Below, piece after piece: positions 1 through 7,900 of a stretch of 13,145 nucleotides of DNA. The stretch spans positions 1 to 13,145 of the forward strand of contig CAMEUH010000045.1 of NCBI GenBank assembly GCA_945938055.1. The letters are read 5' to 3'. The notes under the pieces are model-generated. The model did not search any database. It was given only the letters and a program-made list of their open reading frames with translations, and had not been told where the DNA came from. How positions within the stretch are numbered: the first letter of the stretch is position 1; every line of letters starts with the position of its first letter. Both the position numbers and the translations under genes were made by a program. Source of the stretch: an uncultured Eubacteriaceae bacterium (GTDB lineage: Bacteria; Bacillota; Clostridia; Lachnospirales; Lachnospiraceae).

Positions 1-32
1 GAAGCTAACTGCTCTTCTCGTCCTACTAACAT
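1..32 (-). CDS. Start of a further gene, cut by the left window edge (possible AAA-type ATPase)
   Basis: Only the first ten codons and two bases of the eleventh are visible, reading MLVGREEQLA followed by Ser. The ATG overlaps the end of the EAL gene by 7 bases (ATGTTAG, so the stop of one lies inside the start of the other), and a strong GGGAGG ribosome binding site sits 4 bases upstream. That combination makes a genuine coding start very likely. The opening pattern hydrophobic-x-GRE-x-x-L is the usual N terminus of AAA-family ATP-binding proteins of the MFVGREKEL kind, but eleven residues are far too few to fix a family. It would be the fourth gene of the galM operon, translationally coupled to the EAL gene. 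The presence of a gene is fairly secure; its function is a guess. Confidence 0.6.
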   Translation of the reverse strand, partial: MLVGREEQLA

Positions 33-2176
33 TTTTCCTCCCTGATTACAGCCCTGATGGAATCTGCATTCATCGGTCTTGCAAGATAAAATCCCTGAAT
101 ATCATCACAATTCATCTTCTTAAGGAATTCATACTGCACCTGCGTCTCCACACCCTCTGCAATAATCTCAAGCCCCAGCTTTTGTATCATTTCAATTAAT
201 GAACTTGTAATAATGTCGGAAGATTTCATTTCTCCCAGCGAATCAACAAACGATTTATCAATCTTTAGAGTATCAATCGGAATATTCTTAAGATAAGCCA
301 GCGAAGAATATCCTGTTCCAAAATCATCCAGTGACACACGGATTCCGTTATTCCGGATTCGCTTTATCATTTCAATCAGCTGGAATTCATTATCCACAAA
401 TACGGATTCCGTAATCTCGATTTCTACCCGTTCCGGCTGAATCCGGTATTCCTTGATTAATGCATACAATGTGCTTTCAAAGGTAACCTGCTTAAACTGT
501 ATCGGGGAAATATTAATGGACAAAATTCCATCAAAATCATATGCTTCCCTCCAGGAAGTATAATCTTCAAATGCCTTACGAAGAACCCATTCCCCAATAT
601 CCACAATCGTACCGTTTCTTTCCGCAAGTGGAATGAACTGTGCCGGGTTAATGAATCCCAAAACTTCATCCTTCATGCGGATTAATGCTTCTACGCCTCT
701 TAACTTTCTTGAGGCGGTATAATACTGCGGCTGATAATAAAGCATAAAACGGTCATCATCAATGGCATGCTTAATGGTATTCTCCATTTCAATTTTAATC
801 AAAAACTGCTCCAGCATCTTATCCTCAAAGAATAGAATGCCATTTTTGCCGGAATCCTTTACACGACGAAGAGCAATATCTGCATTGCCAATCAAATCAA
901 CCGCTTTTCTTCCGCCGTCCGGATACTGGTTGATTCCAATGCTTACCGTCATCCGCTGTGTCATTCCATTGGCAAGAACTACCGGATTGGACAGTTTCTT
1001 TTTAATATCCATTGCAATCGCCTGTGCCGCATGCCTTGTCCCATCATAAATGGAAATGACAAATTCATCACTATCAAATCGTGCAATCCTCGTGGTTGCA
1101 TTCTCATAATTCTTAAGCATCATGGCAAATTTCAGGATAAACTCATCTGCCATCTTATATCCGATACTGTCATTAATGTTCTTAAAATCATCAATGTCAA
1201 TATAAATCACTTCAACCGAAACATCCTCTTCCTTTGCCCTTAGGATATCCTCATCCAGAAGCTTGGTAAAATAGGTACGGTTAATGAGTCCTGTAGTCGA
1301 ATCGTAATAAGCCTTGTATGCCAGTTCCTCCTTCTGCATCTTCACCGTAGTGATATCCTTAAAGAAAGCAATCTCCTCAGCCAGCTTATTACTGTCATCA
1401 TAGTGAAAACGATAGGTTGCCTCAATCCATGTCACGTTATCACAGAGCCGGAATTCACATACAAGCTTTGACGATTTCTCCATAATAGCCTTTTCACGCC
1501 ATCTGGAAAAATCAAACACATCAGAATCACTGATTGCATTAATAATGTTTTTACTGTCAAATGGTTTCACGCCATCCGAAGTAAATAATTCATACCAGCT
1601 TTCCGAGGCAAAAAAAGTTCCACTGACATAATCCTTATAGTAAAATCCGTCACTACAGGCCTTTGCCACCATCTCATGAATTCTTGTGGTACTTTCAATC
1701 TGCTTCTTGGTTGCCGTAAGAAGATCCACCTGATATTTCAACTGCTCACTTGTGGAAGAGGCAAGTGCACACATTTCCTGCGCCTCTTTCTTTGCTTTTT
1801 CAAACTCCGTTACATCCGCAAGTACGATACAGATAAAACCATCTAACGGTGAAAATGCCTTAATATTGAACGTTTTTTCAAGATAAGGCACACTGACAAG
1901 CCGATACACCGGTTCACCCGTCTCATAAACCTCAAGAATTGCCATGGATACTGCATCATTCTGATTCATCTGCGCAATATCCGAGAGTTTAATGGCACTT
2001 TCTTCCAGAGACGCTGCAGAATCTCCATAGAGCTTTTCAAAAGCCTCATTCAGTAGAATAAACCGGATTGCCTTTTCCTCTTCAAAATCTACAATTTTCA
2101 CACACGCCATGGGATTTAAGGAGCCATTCACAATGCCCTTTAACAAATCCAGCGTAACATCACTACTATTGTTCAT
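26..2176 (-). CDS. PAS-PAS-GGDEF-EAL protein, probable c-di-GMP phosphodiesterase with a degenerate GGDEF
   Basis: This 716-residue cytosolic signalling protein has no membrane segment. An N-terminal PAS-like domain (about 10-125, ending VLADVTEF) leads into a charged helix likely to be a coiled coil (about 125-170). A second PAS-like domain follows (about 170-278, ending FFKDITTV). The GGDEF domain (about 285-450) keeps the metal-site segment IDIDDFKNIND, but its signature is RFDSDEF (366-372): both glycines are replaced, so cyclase activity is unlikely and it may only sense GTP. The EAL domain (about 460-712) has the known phosphodiesterase residues: E496 of EAL, N555, E587, D617/D618 of DDFGTG, K638, E674 and Q694. 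I infer that it hydrolyses c-di-GMP to pGpG under PAS control. The start at 2176 is chosen because GGGAG lies 9 bases upstream and it overlaps the previous stop by 11 bases; an ATG at 2209 has no ribosome binding site. Family call very sure; activity inferred. Confidence 0.93.
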   Translation of the reverse strand: MNNSSDVTLDLLKGIVNGSLNPMACVKIVDFEEEKAIRFILLNEAFEKLYGDSAASLEESAIKLSDIAQMNQNDAVSMAILEVYETGEPVYRLVSVPYLEKTFNIKAFSPLDGFICIVLADVTEFEKAKKEAQEMCALASSTSEQLKYQVDLLTATKKQIESTTRIHEMVAKACSDGFYYKDYVSGTFFASESWYELFTSDGVKPFDSKNIINAISDSDVFDFSRWREKAIMEKSSKLVCEFRLCDNVTWIEATYRFHYDDSNKLAEEIAFFKDITTVKMQKEELAYKAYYDSTTGLINRTYFTKLLDEDILRAKEEDVSVEVIYIDIDDFKNINDSIGYKMADEFILKFAMMLKNYENATTRIARFDSDEFVISIYDGTRHAAQAIAMDIKKKLSNPVVLANGMTQRMTVSIGINQYPDGGRKAVDLIGNADIALRRVKDSGKNGILFFEDKMLEQFLIKIEMENTIKHAIDDDRFMLYYQPQYYTASRKLRGVEALIRMKDEVLGFINPAQFIPLAERNGTIVDIGEWVLRKAFEDYTSWREAYDFDGILSINISPIQFKQVTFESTLYALIKEYRIQPERVEIEITESVFVDNEFQLIEMIKRIRNNGIRVSLDDFGTGYSSLAYLKNIPIDTLKIDKSFVDSLGEMKSSDIITSSLIEMIQKLGLEIIAEGVETQVQYEFLKKMNCDDIQGFYLARPMNADSIRAVIREEKC
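37..42 (-). promoter_or_regulatory. Ribosome binding site of the partial left-edge gene
   Basis: On the minus strand GGGAGG is followed by AAAA and then ATG at 32..30. It lies inside the last codons of the EAL gene. This site is the main reason for calling a new gene at the window edge and not treating the ATG as chance. Confidence 0.7.
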
Positions 2177-2786
2177 TTCTTTCATCTCCCGGGCGTTCAT
2201 TTGACTCATCCAGCGTAAGGTTATATGCCGGCAGGAAATTCTCCACGAAATATCCCACTTCCGGCATCTTCTTTCCCATCTCGTCTATACCTGCACGGAT
2301 GGTTTCCTCTGCCTGCGCAAAGTCTTTATTTCCCATTTGTCCTTCTTCAATACATTTAATGAATGCCGACAGCTTATCTGCTGCCTTGACATATTGCCAC
2401 AGTTCTTCCTCTTCCTTTGTTTCCAGAAGTAACGGCGCATATTCCTCCCGAAATTCCTCCGGAAGTCCTGTCAGCATCTGTTCCTTTGCTACCGCTTCGA
2501 CTTCCTTATACGCATTTCGGATTACCGGACTGTAATATTTCACCGGTGTCGGCATGTCACCCGTGATAATCTCCGTCACATCATGAAACATTCCAAGAAG
2601 TGCAAGACGCTCTGCATTAATGCTGCCTCCATATATTTTATTATGAATCATCCCCAGCGCATGGGCAATAAACCCAACCTCCAGCGAATGTTCACTAATA
2701 TTCTCCGTAATGGTATTTCGCATTAACCCCCACCGGTCAATGTACTTCATTCTGGAAAGCATTGCAAAAAAATGGGTATTCTTCAT
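2166..2786 (-). CDS. yfbR: HD-domain 5'-deoxynucleotidase, YfbR family
   Basis: This 206-residue soluble protein matches E. coli YfbR (199 residues), which removes the 5' phosphate from deoxyribonucleoside monophosphates in nucleotide salvage and pool control. The opening MKNTHFFAMLSRMKYIDRW and the TENISEHSLEV segment follow the family closely. All metal and catalytic residues fall at the same numbers as in the E. coli enzyme: H33, H68-D69 (FHD), E72, D77 in TGDMPTPVK, and D137 in KAADKL. Length and motif spacing indicate a complete, active enzyme. Its ATG lies 7 bases after the galM stop. The nearest purine-rich sequence, GGAAAG, is about 17 bases upstream, so translation probably depends partly on coupling to galM. 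It overlaps the EAL gene by 11 bases. Substrate range is inferred from the family. Confidence 0.93.
   Translation of the reverse strand: MKNTHFFAMLSRMKYIDRWGLMRNTITENISEHSLEVGFIAHALGMIHNKIYGGSINAERLALLGMFHDVTEIITGDMPTPVKYYSPVIRNAYKEVEAVAKEQMLTGLPEEFREEYAPLLLETKEEEELWQYVKAADKLSAFIKCIEEGQMGNKDFAQAEETIRAGIDEMGKKMPEVGYFVENFLPAYNLTLDESNERPGDERNEQ
2186..2190 (-). promoter_or_regulatory. Ribosome binding site that sets the PAS-GGDEF-EAL start
   Basis: GGGAG on the minus strand is followed by 9 bases and the ATG at 2176..2174. It lies within the last codons of the yfbR-like gene, which suggests translational coupling. It argues against the in-frame ATG at 2209, which is preceded by CTTACGCTGG without a Shine-Dalgarno match. 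Confidence 0.65.
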
Positions 2787-2793
2787 GCCTTAC

Positions 2794-3849
2794 TCAATCA
2801 CTTTCCTTTAATGAAAACTTATAAACTGTGGTCGTATCATATTCTTCCCCGGCCTTTACCACCGGTTGTTTAAAATTCTCATGATTAATTGCATCCGGGA
2901 AATACTGTGTTTCCAGAGCCACACCACTGTTTCTTGTATAGATGGCACCGTCTTTTCCTGCATCATTTAGGAAATTACCGGTATACATCTGAATTCCGGG
3001 AAGATCCGTATACACTTCCATGAAAATACCGCTTACCGGACTGTAAAGTGTTGCTGCCAGTTCCAGTTCCCCATGATTATCAAGTACCCAGTTCTGATCA
3101 TAACCGCTGCCAAATCTAAGTGCTTCATAATCCGCATCAATATCCTGTCCAATCGGCTTTGGCACATTAAAATCAAGCGGCGTCCCCTTTACCGGAATCA
3201 GTTTTCCGGTTGGAATCAGTTCACAGTCCGTCTCCGTAAAATAATCCGACGGAATGTATGCCACATGATTGCGAATACTTCCTGCCCCATGTCCTTCCAG
3301 ATTAAAATAACTATGATTTGTCATGTTCATGATGGTATCCTGATCCGGAACACCCGTATAATGAATCATCAGGGAATTGTCTGCTGTCAGGGTATACGTC
3401 ACCGAAACATCTACCGTTCCCGGGAATCCCTGGTCCATGTCAGGACTTAACAGAGAAAATGTAATGGAAGCATCTTCATTCTCTTCGCCCTCCGTTACGC
3501 TCCACATTCTCTCATACCAACGTTGAAATCCTCCATGAAGATTATTCTTTCCGTCATTCTTATCCAGTTCATAGTTCTTACCGTTTAACACAAATCTGGC
3601 ATTACCGATACGGTTCGCATTTCTTCCCACGGTTGCGCCATGTGCAGAACCGTTATCTTCATACCCCTTAAGGCTCTCGTGCCCCAAAAGAACATCCAGT
3701 GTTCCTTCCTTTGCAGGAACCTTTATCTCCAGAATCGCTGCACCATAATCCATGACCTTAACCGTCATTCCGTTCCCGTTATCCAGCGTATATGCGTGTA
3801 CCTGTGTTCCGTCTTTCAGTTTACCAAATACTTCCTCTGATACCTTCAT
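2794..3849 (-). CDS. galM: Aldose 1-epimerase (mutarotase)
   Basis: This 351-residue cytoplasmic enzyme of the GalM family interconverts the alpha and beta anomers of hexoses such as galactose and glucose, feeding the Leloir pathway. Visible family signatures are ATVGRNANRI (72-81), LHGG with H105, TNHSYFNLEGHG with H179, the substrate-binding D251 in GYDQNW, and E313 in VALETQYFPDAIN. These are the two histidines and the general-base glutamate of characterised galactose mutarotases. Length is normal for the family. The start at 3849 follows GGAGGG by 4 bases. A longer reading from TTG at 3903 is excluded because it would begin at or before the transcription start predicted from the promoter. 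It is first in an operon with the yfbR-like and EAL genes. No other galactose genes are seen, so its physiological sugar is not shown by context. Confidence 0.96.
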   Translation of the reverse strand: MKVSEEVFGKLKDGTQVHAYTLDNGNGMTVKVMDYGAAILEIKVPAKEGTLDVLLGHESLKGYEDNGSAHGATVGRNANRIGNARFVLNGKNYELDKNDGKNNLHGGFQRWYERMWSVTEGEENEDASITFSLLSPDMDQGFPGTVDVSVTYTLTADNSLMIHYTGVPDQDTIMNMTNHSYFNLEGHGAGSIRNHVAYIPSDYFTETDCELIPTGKLIPVKGTPLDFNVPKPIGQDIDADYEALRFGSGYDQNWVLDNHGELELAATLYSPVSGIFMEVYTDLPGIQMYTGNFLNDAGKDGAIYTRNSGVALETQYFPDAINHENFKQPVVKAGEEYDTTTVYKFSLKESD

Positions 3850-3853
3850 AATA

Positions 3854-3859
3854 CCCTCC
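3854..3859 (-). promoter_or_regulatory. galM ribosome binding site
   Basis: GGAGGG on the minus strand is followed by TATT and the ATG at 3849..3847. It is a near-consensus site and decides the galM start in favour of the 351-residue form. Confidence 0.85.
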
Positions 3860-3905
3860 AAATACGTTTTTTCCACATAAATGCAAATATCCCAATATAA
3901 CAAAA

Positions 3906-3934
3906 ATTATATCACGTTTTAATAATAAAAACAA
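3906..3934 (-). promoter_or_regulatory. Sigma-A type promoter of the galM operon
   Basis: On the minus strand TTGTTT (3934..3929) and a perfect TATAAT (3911..3906) are separated by exactly 17 bases of AT-rich sequence. The predicted transcription start is near 3899, giving a leader of about 50 bases before the galM ATG. It lies downstream of the terminator of the preceding operon, as expected for a new transcription unit. Only 3 of 6 bases match the -35 consensus, with the first three (TTG) conserved. No experimental support is available here. Confidence 0.72.
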
Positions 3935-3935
3935 G

Positions 3936-3956
3936 GCTGGAAAGAATCATTCCGGC
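3936..3956 (-). promoter_or_regulatory. Imperfect inverted repeat next to the galM -35 (possible operator or weak second terminator)
   Basis: Seven-base arms GCCGGAA and TTCCAGC flank a 7-base spacer, with one mismatch. The repeat abuts the -35 element, a position where an activator or repressor could bind. On the minus strand it is also followed by a T-rich run (TTGTTTTTATTATT), so it could be a weak backup terminator for the upstream operon. The arms are short and chance is a real possibility. Confidence 0.25.
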
Positions 3957-3980
3957 AAATAGGGAGTTTCTTTTAAGTCA

Positions 3981-4010
3981 AAATAAAAAAGCCTGCATTA
4001 TGCAAGCTTT
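3981..4010 (-). terminator. Intrinsic terminator of the giant-protein/protease operon
   Basis: Ten-base arms (4010..4001 and 3997..3988) with a TAA loop form a stem with one G-U wobble on the minus-strand RNA, followed directly by TTTTTTATTTT. On the plus strand the wobble becomes a C-A mismatch and no T-tract follows, so the element is oriented for minus-strand transcripts. It starts 11 bases after the stop codon of the protease gene. Confidence 0.9.
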
Positions 4011-4020
4011 CTTATTTCCA

Positions 4021-4869
4021 TTACTCTAATGATAACAGACAGTCATTTCCCACCAGAACAGTATGTTTCATTAACTCATCAACTATCTGTTCTGAGTTTT
4101 TCTGTGGATGATCCTTCCAAAGTTTAGCTACTACAGCTGTTATATATGCTGTAGAATAGGATGTTCCTTCGACTTTCATCTGATTACCTTTCATCGTTGT
4201 AACAATTATTTCTTCTCCCGGAGCTAACAAATCCACCGTTTCATTGTCCTGTGAAAAATCAGCACGTCCTGTCATGTCTTTATTGGCACTTCCCACACAA
4301 AGCACGCTTTCATAGCCTCCCGGATAATATATATCACTATTTCCTTCATTTCCGGCACTTGAAATGACAAGTACACCATTTTCACTTGCAAATTCAACCG
4401 CTTCTTTCAGCTCACTGACATCTTTTTTCACACCGGCACTGATATTAATAATATTGCACTCATATATCGTAACCGCATCCCTGATTATCTGTGCGAGTTC
4501 CTGCGGGGAAACTTTTTCTATATCCCCATCTTCTTTCTGCATCTGACAAACCAGCGGCACTATATATACTTCTGTTGCCCCACCGATGATCTTTGCCTTA
4601 TCACTTCCAAGAATCATACCTGCAAGACTGGTGCCATGTCCTATCGTATCCTGCGTATCTTCAGAATTATTACAATAATTCCACCCTGCAAGAACATTTT
4701 CACCATTAATGGCTGTTTTTTCAATTCCTGTATCAATTAATGCAATTTTTATTTCATCGTATTGTGCATCAGCTTCAGCACCTTCTTCAGATTCATTTTC
4801 TCTGCAGCCCGATAAAAAAGCAGCTACGAGAACGATAACTATCGCTACTTTGATTATATAAAATTTCAT
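4021..4869 (-). CDS. Lipoprotein-anchored subtilisin-family (S8) serine protease
   Basis: This 282-residue protein is predicted to sit on the outer face of the membrane. Residues 1-22 form a lipoprotein signal: MKFYIIK, a hydrophobic stretch, and lipobox LSGC with C22 as the lipidated residue. After a short acidic linker the subtilase domain carries the triad: D46 in ALIDTG, H78 in GHGTSLAG and S227 in GTSYSTA, with oxyanion asparagine N164 in SSAGNEG. No inhibitory propeptide fits between C22 and the domain, which begins near residue 38, so maturation would differ from classical subtilisins. The start at ATG 4869 is favoured because it gives a proper signal peptide; an in-frame TTG at 4914 would place the 5' arm of a hairpin in the coding sequence. 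Neither start has a strong Shine-Dalgarno. The gene lies 49 bases downstream of the giant surface protein and is followed by a terminator. The substrate is unknown; the neighbouring protein is an inferred candidate. Confidence 0.9.
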   Translation of the reverse strand: MKFYIIKVAIVIVLVAAFLSGCRENESEEGAEADAQYDEIKIALIDTGIEKTAINGENVLAGWNYCNNSEDTQDTIGHGTSLAGMILGSDKAKIIGGATEVYIVPLVCQMQKEDGDIEKVSPQELAQIIRDAVTIYECNIINISAGVKKDVSELKEAVEFASENGVLVISSAGNEGNSDIYYPGGYESVLCVGSANKDMTGRADFSQDNETVDLLAPGEEIIVTTMKGNQMKVEGTSYSTAYITAVVAKLWKDHPQKNSEQIVDELMKHTVLVGNDCLLSLE

Positions 4870-4883
4870 TTTCTTTTTTATAC

Positions 4884-4912
4884 GGATTACCCCAGAAAAT
4901 CTGAGGTAATCC
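4884..4912 (-). other. 13-bp hairpin between the giant gene and the protease gene
   Basis: The arms GGATTACCTCAGA and TCTGGGGTAATCC enclose a TTT loop. All 13 pairs form on the minus-strand RNA, one of them a U-G wobble; on the plus strand that position is a C-A mismatch. The wobble suggests that the structure is maintained in the minus-strand transcript. It is not a normal minus-strand terminator, because GTATAAAAAAG follows in place of a T-run. The T-run (AATTTTTT at 4913-4920) lies on the plus-strand side. It ends 14 bases before the protease ATG, so it could act as an RNA stability or processing element, or limit translation of the protease. It could also stop antisense transcription. Confidence 0.6.
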
Positions 4913-4918
4913 AATTTT

Positions 4919-7900
4919 TTAATCCAAAAAATTTAGTTTGTCTGCATCATAGTACTTCGTATAAACCTTTAAACGCTGATTGAAAATTAACTCAAATACG
5001 CCCTTTTTAAATGTAGTTAAATTCTGTCCGTAATCATTATATGGATGTACATATGTACTTGGCATGCATACAGTCTTATTATCAGTTGCACGAACTCTTA
5101 GAAGGATGCACGTCGGATGATCGTCGGGTTCTTCAACAAAACCTGCAATAACATTTGCAATACCGCCATCTGTCTGCGTCTTTGCATTGCTAATATAGTT
5201 ATAAACATGTGACTCCGTTTCGCGTCTGAAAATTCCGACAATATGTCCTGCATACTTACCTGCAAAAACAGTTACTGTATCCAGTTTATTATCTTCCAAT
5301 CCAGAATAGTTGCATTCACCAATGATACCACCTGCAACCGAATTGCTATTAACAAATGTGTTCGATACTTCAGATGAGTAAATACCTCTTACATCATCTG
5401 ATGAATCTTTTTGAGCATCAATTCCTACGAGACCACCAATAACCAAATTACATGTGAAACCATCCATATTTCTTCCCGGATAGATTCCTATTATACTGTC
5501 ATCAACCTTACATGAACTAATCAGACCCTTGTTGACACCTGCACATCCACCCAGATATACTGTCTGGTCATCTAATTTATAGGCGCCCTCCGAAATTGTA
5601 ATCCACAGTCCTGTAGCAGTACAGTTTTCAATCCTTCCGCTGTAATCATTATAACCTGCAAATCCTCCTGCATAACCTTTCATTTTGCTCTTAACCTTTG
5701 CATCATTATAATTCCATACGACTGTTTCACCGGTTATTTTACATCTGGAAATGATACCGGAATTGTATCCGGCAAAACCACCCACATAATTTGCATCACC
5801 CGCTATCGTGCCATTGCCAAATCCACCTAATTTACAGCTTTCAATTGTACCATAGTTTTTATAGGCATATACACCTGAATAATCTTCTGCATCTTCTGAC
5901 TTACTTTCATAAACCATATCGCATATGACTCTCAAGTCATGAATATAGCCATAATTTTCATTGAACAGTGGCGATGAGCATTTCGTAATGGTAATGTTTT
6001 TTCCATTTCCGTTGAATTCATAATCCGAGTCAAACACATCAAAGTAAGGTTCATTCACTATTGAAATAGTAAAGTTTTCGTCTACAATGATACCTTTGAC
6101 ACTCGCATCCTCCTTCATAATACGAATTGCATCCAGGAAATCCTGTTCACTGGCTACATGTATCTGTTTATAACCATTCTTCATTGTGACTTCTAACCAC
6201 TTTGCGGCAATAAAATCCGTATTAATATTAAGCGTCGACAATCTTTCTCTTTCGCTTATTCTTACAATATCATATCCATAATCTTCCTTCAGAACCTTTT
6301 TACTCCAATAATTAAAGATATATCCATCTCTTAAAGGATAGGTAACTTCCGAAATATAAGGATCCGTTGTCTCCGGATAATAATACAGGTAGAATTCTTT
6401 CGAACCCTCATACGTTTCTGCTACAAATACCTTGCAGTACGGATCCCACACTGCACGGAACTTCAAATCACCTGTAGCACTTCCGGTAATATGCACAAGA
6501 CCATTTTCGAGCATTTCTACACCGGATGGCAAATCGCCTTCTCCAATCCATTCCCAACGAACAAAGCCCATATGGTCACATAATGCACCAGAAAGATTAA
6601 AGTCAAGACCGGTCTGGTATTCCGAAGGATTGTATGCATTTGTCGCACCTTCCTCAACAAGTTCATAAGTAATTGTATATGGAACCGGTTCCCACTTCAT
6701 CTTATAAACTACATCTTCAGCACCCATCGTTATAGTATTACCCGTAACAATGGTCTGATCAGGATCATAAATATTATACCATCCTACCGCTTTGTAGCCA
6801 TCCTTTTCAACATCCCTGATAAGTGGAAGCTGAAGGGTCTGACCATAGTAATATTCTCCTGCATTTGCATAATTTGAAGTTGTGACTCTGCCGCCTGACA
6901 AATCAAAGCTATAGAAATTCTTTACTAATTTGTAGTCGTAATAAACTTGCGTTGAACCATCACCTTCTACAACAGCAATCTGCGAAACAGGAATTTCATA
7001 ACCTTCTGCGACCTGTTCCTGATATTCAGACGGCACCTGGTTTGAAGGCTGAATCACGGAACCTGCCAACGCATATTCTGTCGTATTGGTTATAGTTTCA
7101 GCATATCCCAGACGATTCACTTTTCTGTAGAACACATAATATGGAACAGTTTTTGGTTCCCATGCTGCCTCATAAGTAATATCCTGTGCCGGCATTGTCG
7201 CTGAGAGATTCTTCCATGTTCCCGTATATCCTACACGGCTCAGTTCAGGTGCTGTGATTGTGGCACCATATCTGATTGCACCTTGTGAATAACTTTCACC
7301 TGATAAAGTGCCGTCTCCGGCATTCCAGTTCAGTGTATACTCTTTTCTGTCATAGTAATAATTACACTCTGCGCTATCATCAGCTAAAACCGTAACCTCC
7401 TGTGCCTGTGGTGTTACAAAACCTGTAAATACAGCAGGCTGCGGTGTAACTGTTGCTCCCGCTTTACCATAAACATAGTCTGAAGCTGCAAGCGAATAAT
7501 TATTATCCTCTGCATTCTGAATATAACAGTTTACCTTAACAGCATATAAATCCTTTTCCCTGTAATATGCATAAGCATCAATATTTTCAGGTATCATATA
7601 CTGAGGAATTTCCACATTCCATCCGACAAACTCATATCCTGTAACAGCAGGTGCATCATACGTATCTACATACTGTTTATTATGATACGTCCTGGATTCT
7701 GTACTTCCATCCATTAAATGATAAGTAATACTATAATCCTGCTGTGCATATTTTATTTCAACTACCGTAAATCCTTCATACTGTGAATAACCTGCATTAT
7801 CAGCACCATCGCCTGTTGTTATTGTCTTTTGTTCAAACGGCTGTGCAGAAACATCATTCATATCATATGCAACTGCCTGTGTTGACCCACCCGGATATCC

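Noticed and set aside
762..1049. Plus-strand open frame of 95 codons opposite the GGDEF coding region
   Set aside because: It is antisense to a conserved domain and looks like codon-bias shadow, with no independent signals.
2177..2209. ATG at 2209 as the start of the PAS-GGDEF-EAL gene
   Set aside because: No Shine-Dalgarno precedes it; the ATG at 2176 has GGGAG 9 bases upstream.
3073..3450. Plus-strand open frame of 125 codons opposite galM
   Set aside because: It lies wholly inside a well-supported gene, its translation is rich in Ile, Arg and His without any motif, and no promoter or ribosome binding site is evident. It is an antisense shadow.
3850..3903. TTG at 3903 as the galM start
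   Set aside because: It lies between the -10 element and the expected transcription start, whereas the ATG at 3849 has a near-consensus GGAGGG and matches the normal family N terminus.
4870..4914. TTG at 4914 as the start of the protease lipoprotein
   Set aside because: It would add 15 residues before the signal peptide, put the hairpin inside the coding region, and has no better ribosome binding site. The ATG at 4869 gives a standard lipoprotein signal.
4884..4920. Hairpin plus AATTTTTT read as an intrinsic terminator for plus-strand transcription
   Set aside because: No plus-strand gene exists in the window, and the stem has a mismatch in that orientation. It was kept as an unexplained hairpin and not called a terminator.
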